Assembly (NCBI GenBank): GCA_963575745.1 | Contig: CAUYUJ010019627.1 | Span: 535,664 to 599,663 of the forward strand | Direction: 5' to 3' | DNA length: 64,000 bases | Source of the DNA: Prorocentrum cordatum | Lineage: Eukaryota > Sar > Dinophyceae > Prorocentrales > Prorocentraceae | Shown: positions 49,788 through 59,269 of the stretch, in pieces | Position numbering within the stretch: position 1 is the first letter of the stretch | Layout: every line of letters begins with the position of its first letter | Program-made: the position numbers and the translations under genes | The notes under the pieces: model-generated | What the model was told of the DNA's origin: nothing | Seen by the model: the letters and a program-made list of their open reading frames with translations, nothing else | Databases searched by the model: none

Positions 49788-49857
49788 AGGAGAGAGCCTT
49801 GAGGGAGCAACAATCCCTGTGGAAACACAAGGTTAGCGACGTCAGGGGTCGCCAAAT
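49377..49857. repeat. Foldback (palindromic) repeat unit, intact
   Basis: Terminal inverted arms of about 60 bases: left TTGGCGAACGTCGATAACCC ... CACAGGGATCGCTGCTCCCT; right, the reverse complement, GAGGGAGCAACAATCCCTGT ... GACGTCAGGGGTCGCCAA. The interior is (CT)n at 49450-49497, a GA-rich core and (GA)n tracts at 49640-49660 and 49725-49780. No coding capacity. Confidence 0.78.
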
Positions 49858-50127
49858 ATTGCGTGTGTTTTGGTTTAGTGGTTCGTGAAAAGCTCGAAGG
49901 AGAGTCAAGGAAGCATTGTGTTTGCATTGGGATATTTGGGATTTCTGCTGTTCCTAAGGTTCTGAAGCTTCGGAGGCTCATGGAATGTGTCTGGAAGGAC
50001 GCGCCCCCCCCAAAAAAAAACTCGACAATACAAACGGAAACGCACGGAGCCCTTAACTCTCATGCCAGAAATCCCAAACACCCCAACGAAAAGACAAGGT
50101 GTGGCGACTCCTGACGTCGCGAATTAA
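49858..50127. repeat. Foldback linker and start of the next unit, up to YR element 2
   Basis: The linker contains TTGCATTGGGATATTTGGGA and AAGGTTCTGAAGCTTCGG, also found at 57490-57540. 50099-50127 is the outer left arm (GGCGACTCCTGACGTCGCG) of the unit that resumes at 57066. Confidence 0.75.
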
Positions 50128-50259
50128 CATGAGGGACCTGCGCTCTCTTTTTGTCAGCTTTGTGTCTCATCAACTCAGCCACCGTCATCGCGCGCTGGCT
50201 CTCTCGGAACGGCAAGGCTTTGGAGTCTATACTCCTGAACAACTGACTGCCTCGTCTCC
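50128..50259 (-). repeat. Split direct repeat B2 of YR element 2
   Basis: 132 bp, about six substitutions relative to B1 (50416-50547), no gap. Confidence 0.95.
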
Positions 50260-50318
50260 GGAGGCGACGTAGGTTAAAAACGAGATCGGCACAGAAGCGA
50301 GAGGGAGAGGGGGGCGGG

Positions 50319-50414
50319 AGACTTGAGCAATAGTATAATGGAATGATAGAATAAAGAAGTCGATCTCGTTGGGCCCCTCAATCCCGTGCCCGTCTGCAGG
50401 CATACTTCGCACTA
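50319..50414 (-). repeat. Split direct repeat A2 of YR element 2
   Basis: 96 bp matching A1 (56970-57065) with four substitutions. It abuts B1 with one base between. Confidence 0.95.
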
Positions 50415-50415
50415 G

Positions 50416-50547
50416 CATAAGGAACCTGCACTCTCTTTTTGTCAGCTTTGTGTCTCATCGACTCAGCCACCGTCATCACGCGCTGGCTCTCTCGGAAAGG
50501 CAAGGCTTTGGAGTCTATACTCCTGAACAACTGACTGCCTCGTCTCC
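50416..50547 (-). repeat. Split direct repeat B1 of YR element 2
   Basis: Partner of B2; overlaps the end of the methyltransferase-like frame. Confidence 0.95.
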
Positions 50548-51330
50548 CGAATCGCCCTCCCAAGTGGATGTGAGCTTACGAGTTGATGGATAGACAGCGC
50601 GGCTAAACACATAACCACTGCACAAGATCTTGGCCAGGAGGTGGGAAAACTTGGGCGGGTAAACCTGGGCTTTCGAAATGATTGTTCGTCCTTCGAGTTC
50701 GACATGACGTTTCTTTGACAACTGGCACGCACCTCGGCCGGCACAAACGCACTGATCACACAGGGAGACATCTATCTCGTCGCAGTTTCCGAACATCACA
50801 CGAGTACGCATGCGCCAGGCAGTTCCAAAGGCACATTGGTCAACTATCTTCACATGCACCTTCGGGCCCCTTTCAAAGTATTTGAGCTCTGGGGTGTGCC
50901 ACAGGAGACTTGCATGAGGGCTCTCAATAGCCCAAGGGATACCCAAGAAATGTATAGTAGTCCTAAGTAGTCGGAGAACTCGTCGGGCCTGGAGGGTACC
51001 ACTTTGTAAAGCTTTGGTGTCGATATTCGAGAAAGGCTTGACTGGTCTGGCAACACCCCAGGGCTCCTCTCGAGATCGAATTACATTCGTCCTGTGGCGA
51101 GCGATGCCCCAATACCGACACTCAGTGTCTATCGTGACAGCAACAATTCGTCCTGCCGCAGCCTCTGAGCGAAGCAAATCGATATTCTTCAGATCCGTCA
51201 GATCCAAAGACTCAGAAACTGAAATATCCCACAGCCTAGCACGAATACCGCATCGCCCCGCGGCTCGCCCAACACCCCCCGTGCCTCCAAACAGCTCGGC
51301 TAGGTACGGTGTCGCTTCTTTGGGGCCGAG
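50515..51330 (-). CDS. Methyltransferase-like domain of YR element 2, diverged
   Basis: Last third of an open frame that extends from 53052. Motifs in order: YLAELFGGTGGVGRAAG (motif I type), IDTECRYWGIARH at the position of PCxxWS (Cys kept, Pro replaced by Glu), WAIESPHASLLWHTPEL, and VDQCAFGTAWRMRTRVMFGN. A Cys-rich tail follows (CDQCVCAGRGACQL). The domain clearly parallels that of element 1, but the PC motif is altered. It is out of frame with the YR stop at 51300, whereas in element 1 the two are fused. Confidence 0.6.
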   Translation of the reverse strand, partial: LGPKEATPYLAELFGGTGGVGRAAGRCGIRARLWDISVSESLDLTDLKNIDLLRSEAAAGRIVAVTIDTECRYWGIARHRTNVIRSREEPWGVARPVKPFSNIDTKALQSGTLQARRVLRLLRTTIHFLGIPWAIESPHASLLWHTPELKYFERGPKVHVKIVDQCAFGTAWRMRTRVMFGNCDEIDVSLCDQCVCAGRGACQLSKKRHVELEGRTIISKAQVYPPKFSHLLAKILCSGYVFSRAVYPSTRKLTSTWEGDSGDEAVSCSGV

Positions 51331-52769
51331 CTCGGGATGCCGGGCAGTACGATGGCCGAGGGGTCGATCTGGCCGCACAAAAGGTCCCCGAGTCGGAGTT
51401 CGCACATTCTGACGTGAGACGCCAACGAGTCGGGCAGCTTGTCGACGCTCTCGACTATCTTGGCCTTGCTGTCGTACCTGAGCACTGACTTGTCCGCCTT
51501 CCATCGGCCGCGAGCCTTTATCTCGGCTCTCGTCATGTACTTCATTGCGCCGTCGATGGAGGCGCCTGAGTGCCTTGCCTGATATGGCACCGCAGTTAGT
51601 CCGAGCCGTCGACACACTGTCCTGAACTGGCGCGTGCACGAGCTGTAGAGGAAACTGAAAACCTTCTCCTTCGGGCGGCCACGCTTGAGGGCAGTCACCA
51701 CGGTCGCAAGGAAAGGGTTCCACTGGCAACTGAGCTCGATGCTCTCGTCCGCGGCGTAGGTCTTTGAAGACTGACCCCGCTCTTGGCGAAAAGCAAAGCA
51801 GATCCACGAGGCAGAGAGGCCGTGGGCGGGGGCGAGCAGGTCTTCCTTCAGCAGCTTCAGCGGCTCCGACGGCCGCACGTCCGCCACCAGCATAAACAGA
51901 GTGTAGATCGCCATGTTCCAGAGGTTGTCCCGGCAGAACTCCCAGATGATCGCCGCCCAGATGCAGGATGCGAGGGGGCGACGTGACCGAGGTGGGCACC
52001 GGCGCCTCCAGCCCCGGAGGGCGCGGTAGCTCCGCGAGAGGTGAAGCCCTCCATGTCGGCCAAACTCTGGCAGGAAGTGCTCCGGACCAGCCGCGAGCTT
52101 CTCGCCCTTGCTGGCGCTCTCGCCCTGGTCGAAGAAGTCTTGAAGCTGCCGCGCCACTGAGGCGCCCACCTCGGCAGCCTCGCCGAGCGGCTCGCCGAGG
52201 TCGCGCGCGTTGGACCTCCATAGAGTCACCAGCTCGTGGTACTGGTTCTCCGTGGTGGCCTTCGCCGCGTTGGACTCCAGGGGCAGCAACCCGAGTCCCT
52301 GAAGCCGATCTGGTTCCACCGGAACTCGGGGCCGCTTTGGTCGAGGGAGCTCCAGGTTGCGAGCGCGGCGCCGAGGTCTGACCACGATCCGACCGGTGTC
52401 GGATGTCTTGTCGCTGGTCCTGTCCGCCTCCGTCGCCTCTGTGTCTGAGCTGTTGCCCAGAGGCCTGTCCGCCGGCGGCGCGCGGTCGGCTGTCACCAGT
52501 CGCGAAGACAGCTCGCCGCCCGGGGCCAGCAGCCTGGCCTGCCTCGGGGCGCTCGCCGACGGAGGGCTCGCCACCGGCACCAGCGCTCTCGAAGATGTCG
52601 GGGGAGCTGGGGCGGACGCTGACCCCGAGGGCTGACTGGCCAGCCTGGCCTTCGGGCGGAGCTTGGCCTTTGGAGGCCCTCCCCGAAGCATCAGTCTTGC
52701 TGCGTTCGTCGGAATCTGGCTCGACTGGAGCATGATAAACACCAACAGGAAAATCTGAAGAGCCACCAT
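51300..52769 (-). CDS. Tyrosine recombinase of YR element 2
   Basis: 489 residues, open throughout. The N-terminal ~170 residues are disordered and basic. The core-binding region follows (TTENQYHELVTLWRSNARDL...), then the catalytic domain: Arg299 (LVADVRPSEPLKLL), Y396-x-x-R399 (VPYQARHSGAS), Trp423 (ARGRWKADKS) and the nucleophile Tyr432 (VLRYDSK). It would integrate circular cDNA by site-specific-type strand exchange. The usual box II His is Tyr in both elements of this window. The start at 52769 is only the first Met; the natural product is probably a fusion with upstream pol. Confidence 0.85.
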   Translation of the reverse strand: MVALQIFLLVFIMLQSSQIPTNAARLMLRGGPPKAKLRPKARLASQPSGSASAPAPPTSSRALVPVASPPSASAPRQARLLAPGGELSSRLVTADRAPPADRPLGNSSDTEATEADRTSDKTSDTGRIVVRPRRRARNLELPRPKRPRVPVEPDRLQGLGLLPLESNAAKATTENQYHELVTLWRSNARDLGEPLGEAAEVGASVARQLQDFFDQGESASKGEKLAAGPEHFLPEFGRHGGLHLSRSYRALRGWRRRCPPRSRRPLASCIWAAIIWEFCRDNLWNMAIYTLFMLVADVRPSEPLKLLKEDLLAPAHGLSASWICFAFRQERGQSSKTYAADESIELSCQWNPFLATVVTALKRGRPKEKVFSFLYSSCTRQFRTVCRRLGLTAVPYQARHSGASIDGAMKYMTRAEIKARGRWKADKSVLRYDSKAKIVESVDKLPDSLASHVRMCELRLGDLLCGQIDPSAIVLPGIPSSAPKKRHRT

Positions 52770-52779
52770 GTTCTACTGA

Positions 52780-53345
52780 GAAAGCTCGCGATGGTTTGTC
52801 TGCTGAATTCCATTCAGAGGGCATCCAACGAAAATATACACGAATACCCAAACTGAGACACCAGGCCCCCGTCTTCCGCATACACATCAGAGAGCGGAAG
52901 TCCGTGGTACGACCTCGTGCGAAAGACAGGCAGACCCCCATGTTATCGACCAAGAACAACAATCTAGCATCACGAACATGATGGGTGCTGACCACCGCCT
53001 GGAAGCCCAGAAGGAGGGCCCGCGACTCGAGGGTATAGATGCCCTCGTCCAAGTACTTCCAGGGGCCTGCTAAGAGGGCGTCCCAATGGGCTTTGGAAAG
53101 CTGCTTGCGTGGGACCTAGGGGAAATTGGAGTCTACCAAGCAGGGCGGATCGTCATCGGGCCCCTCTCCATCCGACCCAAGATCCTCCAGGCTGCCGAAA
53201 AATCTTCCCCGAGCCGAAACCCCAGGAAGCCTCTTGAAGCGTCTCCTCTCCATGATCCGCCCCACCTGAGCCACCTTATCAGGGGCCCAATATGAGACGG
53301 TAGCCCCGAACCCCTCCTCAGACGCGTCTGTCGCCACCACGCTAG
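52780..53345 (-). pseudogene. RNase H of YR element 2, interrupted by TAG
   Basis: Starts with SVVATDASEEGFGATVSYW (first Asp kept), then an in-frame TAG at 53116-53118. The same frame continues with DEGIYTLESRALLLGFQAV (Glu), LFLVDNMGVCLSF (Asp) and YFRWMPSEWNSADKPSR (final Asp). The family keeps a short RNase H fused to RT. The TAG is the only lesion seen in this domain. Confidence 0.78.
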
Positions 53346-55072
53346 GGGCCCAGGGAAGAGTCCAAGAGGCGTCCATCACGAACAGCAAGGACGCGGCGGC
53401 GGTCATCTCCTGTCGGGCGGTCTCCCACAACGCTGTGGGCACACAATAATCTTTGTTAATGAATGCGTAGATGCCCCTAAACACGCTCATCATGTTCCTG
53501 TTGATTAGGGCGCAGTACGCGAGGTGACCAAGCAGCGCCTCCCACACACGTCCGGGAAGTTTCCGGCACCTCAAGGCGCACAGCACCCCTTGTCGAACCT
53601 TCCAGAGACGGGCAGGCGAGAGGGACACGCGAAAGCCCTCCAGATCCAAGTGAATCCCCAGAGCCTTCGACTTGCCTGAGGTCGCCTCGTGCTCGCGGGT
53701 TCTCAGGCCAACTTTCTCGAACCGATCCGAGGCGTCCGACAACGTCGACGAAGTACTGACAGGGCCGCAGCTAATCGCACCCAGGTTGTCCATATAGATA
53801 TAGTGGCAAATGCCCGAACCCTCCACCGCAGAAGTCCCAGTAGACGGGTCGAAGCGCTCCGAGAACCGAACAAGCCCTGGCGCCCCGCGGTCCTGGAGGA
53901 GGGTCGAGGTCGTGAGCCCTGGGGCGCTTCTCATACGTTGCTCACCCGCTTGCTGGCAGAAGTACAGAGACCAAGAGAAGCCCATCGGCAAAGAGGCCCA
54001 GCAGATATCGACCTGGTCGTCAACACCCAAGAGGACCCCATCAGGGTTCTGCCCAACGACGCTCAGCACCCCCGCCGTAGCCGATCCTAACCCAAAGTAA
54101 CTGGCCAGACCACTCGGAATACGGAAACGATGGAACGCGTCTTTCACATCCGCCAGCCCCAGAGACATCTGGGCGCCAGTGAGCTGTTCGGGAGAGAGAC
54201 TGGAAACAGAGCCTGGCAAAATTACCTCAATCCTTGCGAGGCTCTCACTAGAACAAAAGTGAACTCCAGGGGGCTCAGCGAAACGGCGATTCGCTCGTCG
54301 TGCGTCTATTATCAGACGGCTTTTGCTTTTTCCTGCCTTCTTTACAAAAAAAAATGCCTACATGCTCCTGGGCTGATCCAGCAGGCAGCAGCATCACCAG
54401 ACCAACCTTAAGGAGGGCTCGCATGAGCCGCAGAAGCTTGCGACGACTACGAGCCAGCACAGGGCCCCAGTAGGGCCTTATAGGGGGCAGCGACTCCTGT
54501 CGCTCCAAAAAATCCGAGAGAGGGCGCAGCATGCGCTCGTAGTTCTGCTCCAAAAACTGGCTCGCCTCTGGGCCAACAACATCTTGCACCATCGGGGCGC
54601 CCTCGAGGTTGTCAGGAAGGCTCACAGAAGCAACATTGGAGAAACTGGCAAGGTTGTGTCCACCGGGCTCTGTATCATACACAGCCCGGCCGTGCAGCAG
54701 CTCGAGGAAAGCCGCTCGCTGGCCAGGGATCGCAACGCTGGAACTCAAAAGGGACGAAATCCTGTCCCGGACGCGCGCCTGCACACTGGCCGGCTCTGAG
54801 GTGACTGGGGGCCCATAGGAGGCCTTATGTCGGTCACCCGCCATCCAATTCAAAGCCTTCAAAGTTGCATTGACATCCGCATTTAGACGTCGCAAATGGC
54901 CTCGCAGGCCTGTCGCCTGTCGGCCACGCCCACTCGGCATAGGCGGCAGCTGGGAGAGGGGAAGAGGAAAAAGAGGCAGCATACTGACGCGCTTCACTCG
55001 CTCATCGGACACCGCCTGGTCTGGGCCTCCAGCGTCGAGTCGACCACCCTCGCCGCTGGCCCAGTAACTCAC
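53345..55072 (-). pseudogene. Reverse transcriptase of YR element 2, one frameshift
   Basis: Opens at 55072 with a 4-base overlap (GTGA) with the Gag stop, in the -1 frame. The N-terminal part (AAFLELLHGRAVYDTEPGG, FLEQNYERMLRPLSDFLE, AQEHVGIFFC) is separated by a 1-base shift at about 54325-54345 from the palm: RLIIDARRANRRF, LGLADVKDAFHRFRIP (motif A), LPMGFSWSLYFCQQ (motif B) and YIYMDNLGAISCG (motif C, YMDN). The remainder (GKSKALGIHLDLEGFRVSLS) is the thumb. DIRS/Ngaro-type RT. Confidence 0.85.
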
Positions 55073-56577
55073 CCCTGTGGCGCCAGGGGCACCTTCCCGC
55101 CGCCCTCCTGGCCAGCTCCCTGCACAGGCTGGCCACGGCCTCGACCGCCGCCCTTCGGGGTGCCCTTCGGGTTGACGGGCGCACCAGGCGGCACCGCCTC
55201 TGGCCCTCCAGGCGGCTGCAGGCCCCGCGTGCGCACCCGCATGATCTCGATCTCCATCTCCTCCTTGGCCCGGCGGTGCGCGTGGGAACGTAGCTCAGCA
55301 GGGACCACAGATGATGCTGAAGCCACCGGGGTGAAATGCTTCACGCCCTCCCAGTTGGCACGACCAGGCACGCCCGTCGAGTAGGCCTCGATGATCTGAC
55401 ATACACGGCGAGCTACGGTCTCGATGCACGCGAGCGAGGGACCATTCAACTGGTCGTAGCAGCCACTGAGGTACAGTATATCGGTCAAGAGCTTCATCTC
55501 GATGCCCGTTCTCTCCTGCGGGCTGACGCCGGCCTCGCGACACCAGCTGGCGTACCACAACCGAGGGTCACCGCCTTGTCTCTGAATGTTCTTGAACAAG
55601 GCCAACGTGGTGGCGGGCCCCTCGTGGTGCTTATCCCAGTCGCCAAAATGGCTATACGAGATCTCGGCACATACGGATCTCCACTCCTTGTATCGTTCTC
55701 CGTGTTCATCGTAGTCAACCGTCAACGTCCTCGCGTCCTCGACGATGGGGGGCGTCTTCGTGCCGCCATCCAGCGCGTGGTGAAGCCGCTCCTCCAGATG
55801 CCCCGTGACTGGGCCGGCCTCGTCCTCCAGGATCTTGGCGATCCCTGTCCGCGCCGATGCCATGAACGTCTCAACGTCCGCCAGCGCGACCTGTCGGACG
55901 GGTACTGGCCTCCTCCGCGCGTCAAGCGCGATCGCGTACTCTCCCGCTCGGGGCGCATCCGGGCCAGGATGCCGCTCTCGGCCGAAGTCGGGATGGTGCG
56001 GGTCCACGATGAGCCAGGTCGCATCTGGCGGCAGCTCAGGCGGCGGCAAGGGGGCCGGCGCCGGCTCCTCACCGTGGACAGGCGCTCCGCCACCGCCAAG
56101 CGGCACCAGCTGGACGCCCTCCGAGGCCATCAGGGGCTCGTACTCCACGTCCGCGCCGCCCCACATCATGATGGCGGCCGGCGGCGCAGGAGCACGGCGC
56201 GTGATAGCGTAGCTCTCCGCCTCGGCCATCTTGACCTGCTCCACCAAGTCCGAGGGCTCCAGCGGGTCCTTGAAACGGTAGAAGCGCCCGCGCATGCGAT
56301 CCAGAACGGGCTGCCCTGGATCCACCAGAACCGCCTGAACCGCCCCGCTGGTACCCCGACGGCATCGCAGGTTCTCGGCATACCTGTCGCCGTCTGGGGT
56401 GGTGATGACCCACACTCCTGGTCGCACATACGCCAGGGCAACTCTCTGGTGCCAGTATGTATCATCTGAATTCCACAGGGCAAAACGGCGGCCTGGCCTC
56501 ATCTCACTCATAAAGGCCGGCTCGTCCACGACGTTCCCGTCCGCCGCAAAGAGCTGGTGCCTCCTCGCGGACAGCAT
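55069..56577 (-). CDS. Gag-like protein of YR element 2
   Basis: 502 residues, overlapping the first ORF by 74 bases. N-terminal beta-type region (RFALWNSDDTYWHQRVALAY, GVWVITTPDGDRYAENLRCR), a Pro-rich linker, then a helical Gag-like domain (YKEWRSVCAEISYSHFGDWD, WYASWCREAGVSPQERTGIE, LYLSGCYDQLNGPSLACIET) and a Gly/Lys/Arg-rich tail with RGRGQ, probably RNA binding. No zinc knuckle. Homologous in pattern to the element 1 Gag. Confidence 0.72.
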   Translation of the reverse strand: MLSARRHQLFAADGNVVDEPAFMSEMRPGRRFALWNSDDTYWHQRVALAYVRPGVWVITTPDGDRYAENLRCRRGTSGAVQAVLVDPGQPVLDRMRGRFYRFKDPLEPSDLVEQVKMAEAESYAITRRAPAPPAAIMMWGGADVEYEPLMASEGVQLVPLGGGGAPVHGEEPAPAPLPPPELPPDATWLIVDPHHPDFGRERHPGPDAPRAGEYAIALDARRRPVPVRQVALADVETFMASARTGIAKILEDEAGPVTGHLEERLHHALDGGTKTPPIVEDARTLTVDYDEHGERYKEWRSVCAEISYSHFGDWDKHHEGPATTLALFKNIQRQGGDPRLWYASWCREAGVSPQERTGIEMKLLTDILYLSGCYDQLNGPSLACIETVARRVCQIIEAYSTGVPGRANWEGVKHFTPVASASSVVPAELRSHAHRRAKEEMEIEIMRVRTRGLQPPGGPEAVPPGAPVNPKGTPKGGGRGRGQPVQGAGQEGGGKVPLAPQG

Positions 56578-56989
56578 CGCGGCGGCGAGCGAGGGCCTGG
56601 CGGATCCTGTCGAGGATGTCCTTCACGAGCCCACCAACCAGCACCCAGATCAGGGGCCAGAAGCTCGTCACCACGTCCGCCGTCGCCTGCAGCACAGCGA
56701 GGCTGTCGCCCAAACGCGCGGCCGCAGCGCGAACCTCCGCCAGCTCCTCGGGCAGCTCAGCCAAGAGAGCCGCAGGCCCCGCGGGCGGATCCCCGCCAGG
56801 CGGGCCGAGCCCCGCGGGCGAGGGGCAATGGGCCGCCGGGCAGACGGGCCGAGGGCACACCGGCGGGGGCGCAACCCGCCAGGCTCCAAGCGCCACCAGC
56901 CCGTGGATGACCCCGGCCGCGATCGCTGAGAGGGGACCGCGCGCGAGGCCCATGCGAGCGAACCCTTCAAGACTTGAGCAATAGTACAA
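56504..56989 (-). CDS. Small membrane protein ORF of YR element 2
   Basis: 161 residues starting inside A1; a second Met at 56953 (MGLARGPLSAIAAGVIHGLV) may be used instead. It has an N-terminal hydrophobic helix, a CP-rich loop (PPVCPRPVCPAAHC), a heptad region (ELAEVRAAAARLGDSLAVLQ) and a transmembrane segment (FWPLIWVLVGGLV), ending basic. Same layout as the first ORF of element 1. Function unknown. Confidence 0.55.
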   Translation of the reverse strand: MYYCSSLEGFARMGLARGPLSAIAAGVIHGLVALGAWRVAPPPVCPRPVCPAAHCPSPAGLGPPGGDPPAGPAALLAELPEELAEVRAAAARLGDSLAVLQATADVVTSFWPLIWVLVGGLVKDILDRIRQALARRRDAVREEAPALCGGRERRGRAGLYE

Positions 56990-57065
56990 TGGGATGATAG
57001 AATAGAGAAGCCGATCTCGTTGGGCCCCTCAATCCCGTGCCCGTCTGCAGGCATACTTCGCACTA
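56970..57065 (-). repeat. Split direct repeat A1 of YR element 2
   Basis: 5' terminus of the element; 92 of 96 bases match A2. Confidence 0.95.
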
Positions 57066-57105
57066 ACAATGTGATTCAACAGGCATCGCTGCTCCCTCCA
57101 AGTCA

Positions 57106-57136
<31 letters not shown>

Positions 57137-57654
57137 CACCCCCCTGTGCGCTTCAGAAGAGGGGGACGACGACGAGGAGAAGGAGGAGGAGCTGGAGGAG
57201 GAGAAGATGGAGAAAGAGCAAAGAGAGACAGAGAGGGGGTCACAGAGGGACAGAGAGAGGGACAGACTGAGGGAGAGGTAGCGAGAGAGAAAGAAAGAGA
57301 GAGAGAGAGAGCACAAAAACAGAGAGAGAGAGAGGGAAACAGAGCGAGAGAGAGAGAGAAGGAGAGAGTCTTGAGGGAGCAACAATCCCTGTGGAATCGC
57401 AGGATTAGCGACGTCAGGGGTAGCCAAACCTTGTGTTGTAATTGGGTGGTTTGGGATTTCTGGGGCGAGGGCCAAGGAAGCCGTGTGTTTGCATTGGGAT
57501 GTTTGGGATGTATGCGGTTCCAAAGGTTCTGAAGCGTCGGCGCTCCTGGATTTTGTCTGACCCCAAAAATCCCCCAAGCAGATCCAAATGAAAACACAAG
57601 GTTCCCTTAATTCTCATCCCAGCAATACTGAATATCCCAATGAAAATACAGGTT
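57066..57654. repeat. Foldback unit interrupted by YR element 2, with linker
   Basis: Continues the arm cut at 50127: ATGTGATTCAACAGGCATCG then GCTGCTCCCT, (CT)n at 57107-57137, GA-rich core and (GA)n, and the right arm GAGGGAGCAACAATCCCTGT ... CGACGTCAGGGGTAGCC (57374-57425). Linker to 57654. Confidence 0.78.
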
Positions 57655-57966
57655 TTGGCGACCCCTGACGTCACAAACCATGTGATTACACAAGGATCGC
57701 TGCTCCATCAAGTCTCTCGCGCCGGCTCTCCCTCTGTGATTCTCTCGAACCCGCTCCAGAACAGGAGGACGAGGAGGAGGAGCTGGAAGAGACTGAAGAG
57801 GAGGAAAGAGTAGAAAAGGAGCCAGAGAGATAGGGGCCGCGTCTCCCTCAACTCCCGATGTCTCTCTGTCTGTCTCTCTCTCTCTCTCTCGCTCTCTCCC
57901 TCTTCCTCGCTCTCTCTCTCTCTCTCTCTCTCCCTCGCTCCCTCTCTCTAGCTCTCCCCCTCTCTC
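57655..57966. repeat. Foldback unit, left arm and core only
   Basis: TTGGCGACCCCTGACGTCAC ... ACAAGGATCGCTGCTCC, GGAGGACGAGGAGG core, then (CT)n at 57868-57966. The right arm is missing or too diverged. Confidence 0.65.
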
Positions 57967-59260
57967 GCTCACTCTTTCTGTCGCCTTGCTTCATCGAAAG
58001 AAGAAATGGACGACGAAGAGAATGATAGAAGGAGAAACACCGCCGCAAAATGATACTGGTAGGAATGAGTGTTGGGGCCGGTGTGTATATGTGTGTATGC
58101 ACGCAGATATACAATGATACATATGTGTAGACATATCTATATGCATGATGTATATGTATACAGCCATATCTAGATGTATAACCGGTCTCTCTCTCTCTCT
58201 CTTTCTCTCTCTCCCGGCGGCTACTTGCGTCATACAGCCTGGGAAGAGACTTGACTCTGCCTGGGCAGCAAACTTAGAAATGCGAGCTGGAAACTCGCCC
58301 CTTCGCCAGCATGCTACGACCAGGCTGGCCAAATGCATCAGGTGGGGACTAGACGAACTGATCCAATCAACCCGCCTCCAACTCTGCCTTCTCCCAATCC
58401 GTCTCCCATCCATCTCCACTTCCTCATCCTCCTCCTTCACCGCCTCCGCTTCTGTCTTCTCCGACCCCTTTCCTCCATGGATCCGTCCTCCTAGTCCTCT
58501 TCCTCTTCTTCCTCTTCATCTTCCACCTCATCCTCCTCTGCCTCCTCCTCCTCCTCCCGCTCCTCCCCTTCACCTCTCGTCTACCCTCACTCCTTCCTCA
58601 TCCCGCCTCCCCTCCCTCCTCCTACACATGGTTCGCCTGCTCCCCCTCGCGTTCCAACTGCTCGCTCGTCCTCACTCATTATGCTACACCTGGTCGTTCT
58701 CTTCTTCTTAGTACTATTATTATTACCTTTTATAAATAGTATGAATATTGCCATTATTGTTATTGCGCGAATTGCCCTTCTCGGGTTGATGGATTGCTAC
58801 ATGCACAATAATGTATGGGTGAACCTTATTCTCGAGAACTACTGCGACCATGTCCAACGCCTTTGCATTCATATGGACTGCAAGTCGAGCGTGCTTCACG
58901 CATCAAAGACACGTTTGCGTCCAATCAAGCTCGACTGGTCAAGGATACCAAACAAAGCTTGCACAGCTCTCGTACGTATGTCGCTTGTCGTCTGCTGAAA
59001 CACGCTCTTCTGGGCGAATGTATCGATTAGCCCGAGCTGCTCCGTCTGCTGCTGATAGGCTGGATGTGCCAATGCTTGTTGGCGTCTGTTGCTTTCGCCA
59101 TCCTCGTAGTGACGAGATCAAGGCGCAGCGGGACCGAATGGAGGGAGGGAGGGGAGCAAGGAGGGGGATCGATAGGAGGGGGGCGAAGGGGAGGGATGGA
59201 CGAGGGACGGGAGGCGGATGGTGCCCCAATGAAGCTGGTACTGCAGCCGCTCCTGTCCAC
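57967..59260. other. No supportable gene; CT-rich and AT-rich patches
   Basis: 58100-58180 is AT-rich with TATA/GTATAC words, 58380-58620 is CTC/TCC-rich. A 105-residue + frame at 58681-58998 is hydrophobic at its start but has no recognisable domain. 58815-59030 + (YGLQVERASRIKDTFASNQA) could belong to the LINE remnant that follows. Confidence 0.4.
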
Positions 59261-59269
59261 AGAGGCTGG

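Larger units (their letters stand above)
50128..57065 (-). mobile_element. Tyrosine-recombinase retrotransposon 2 (Ngaro/PAT-type split repeats)
   Basis: On the minus strand: A1 (57065-56970), ORFs, B1 (50547-50416), A2 (50414-50319), B2 (50259-50128). The coding order is small membrane protein, Gag, RT, RNase H, tyrosine recombinase, methyltransferase-like domain. It is inserted within the left arm of a foldback repeat without a clear target duplication, as expected for YR integration. It has fewer lesions than element 1: one 1-base shift in RT, an in-frame TAG before the second half of RNase H, and a frame change between YR and the methyltransferase-like part. The YR keeps its catalytic Tyr. 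Confidence 0.9.

Noticed and set aside
50515-53052. 845-residue single protein
   Set aside because: The RNase H start and the methyltransferase-like end are genuine, but in between the YR is read in the other frame (52769-51300).
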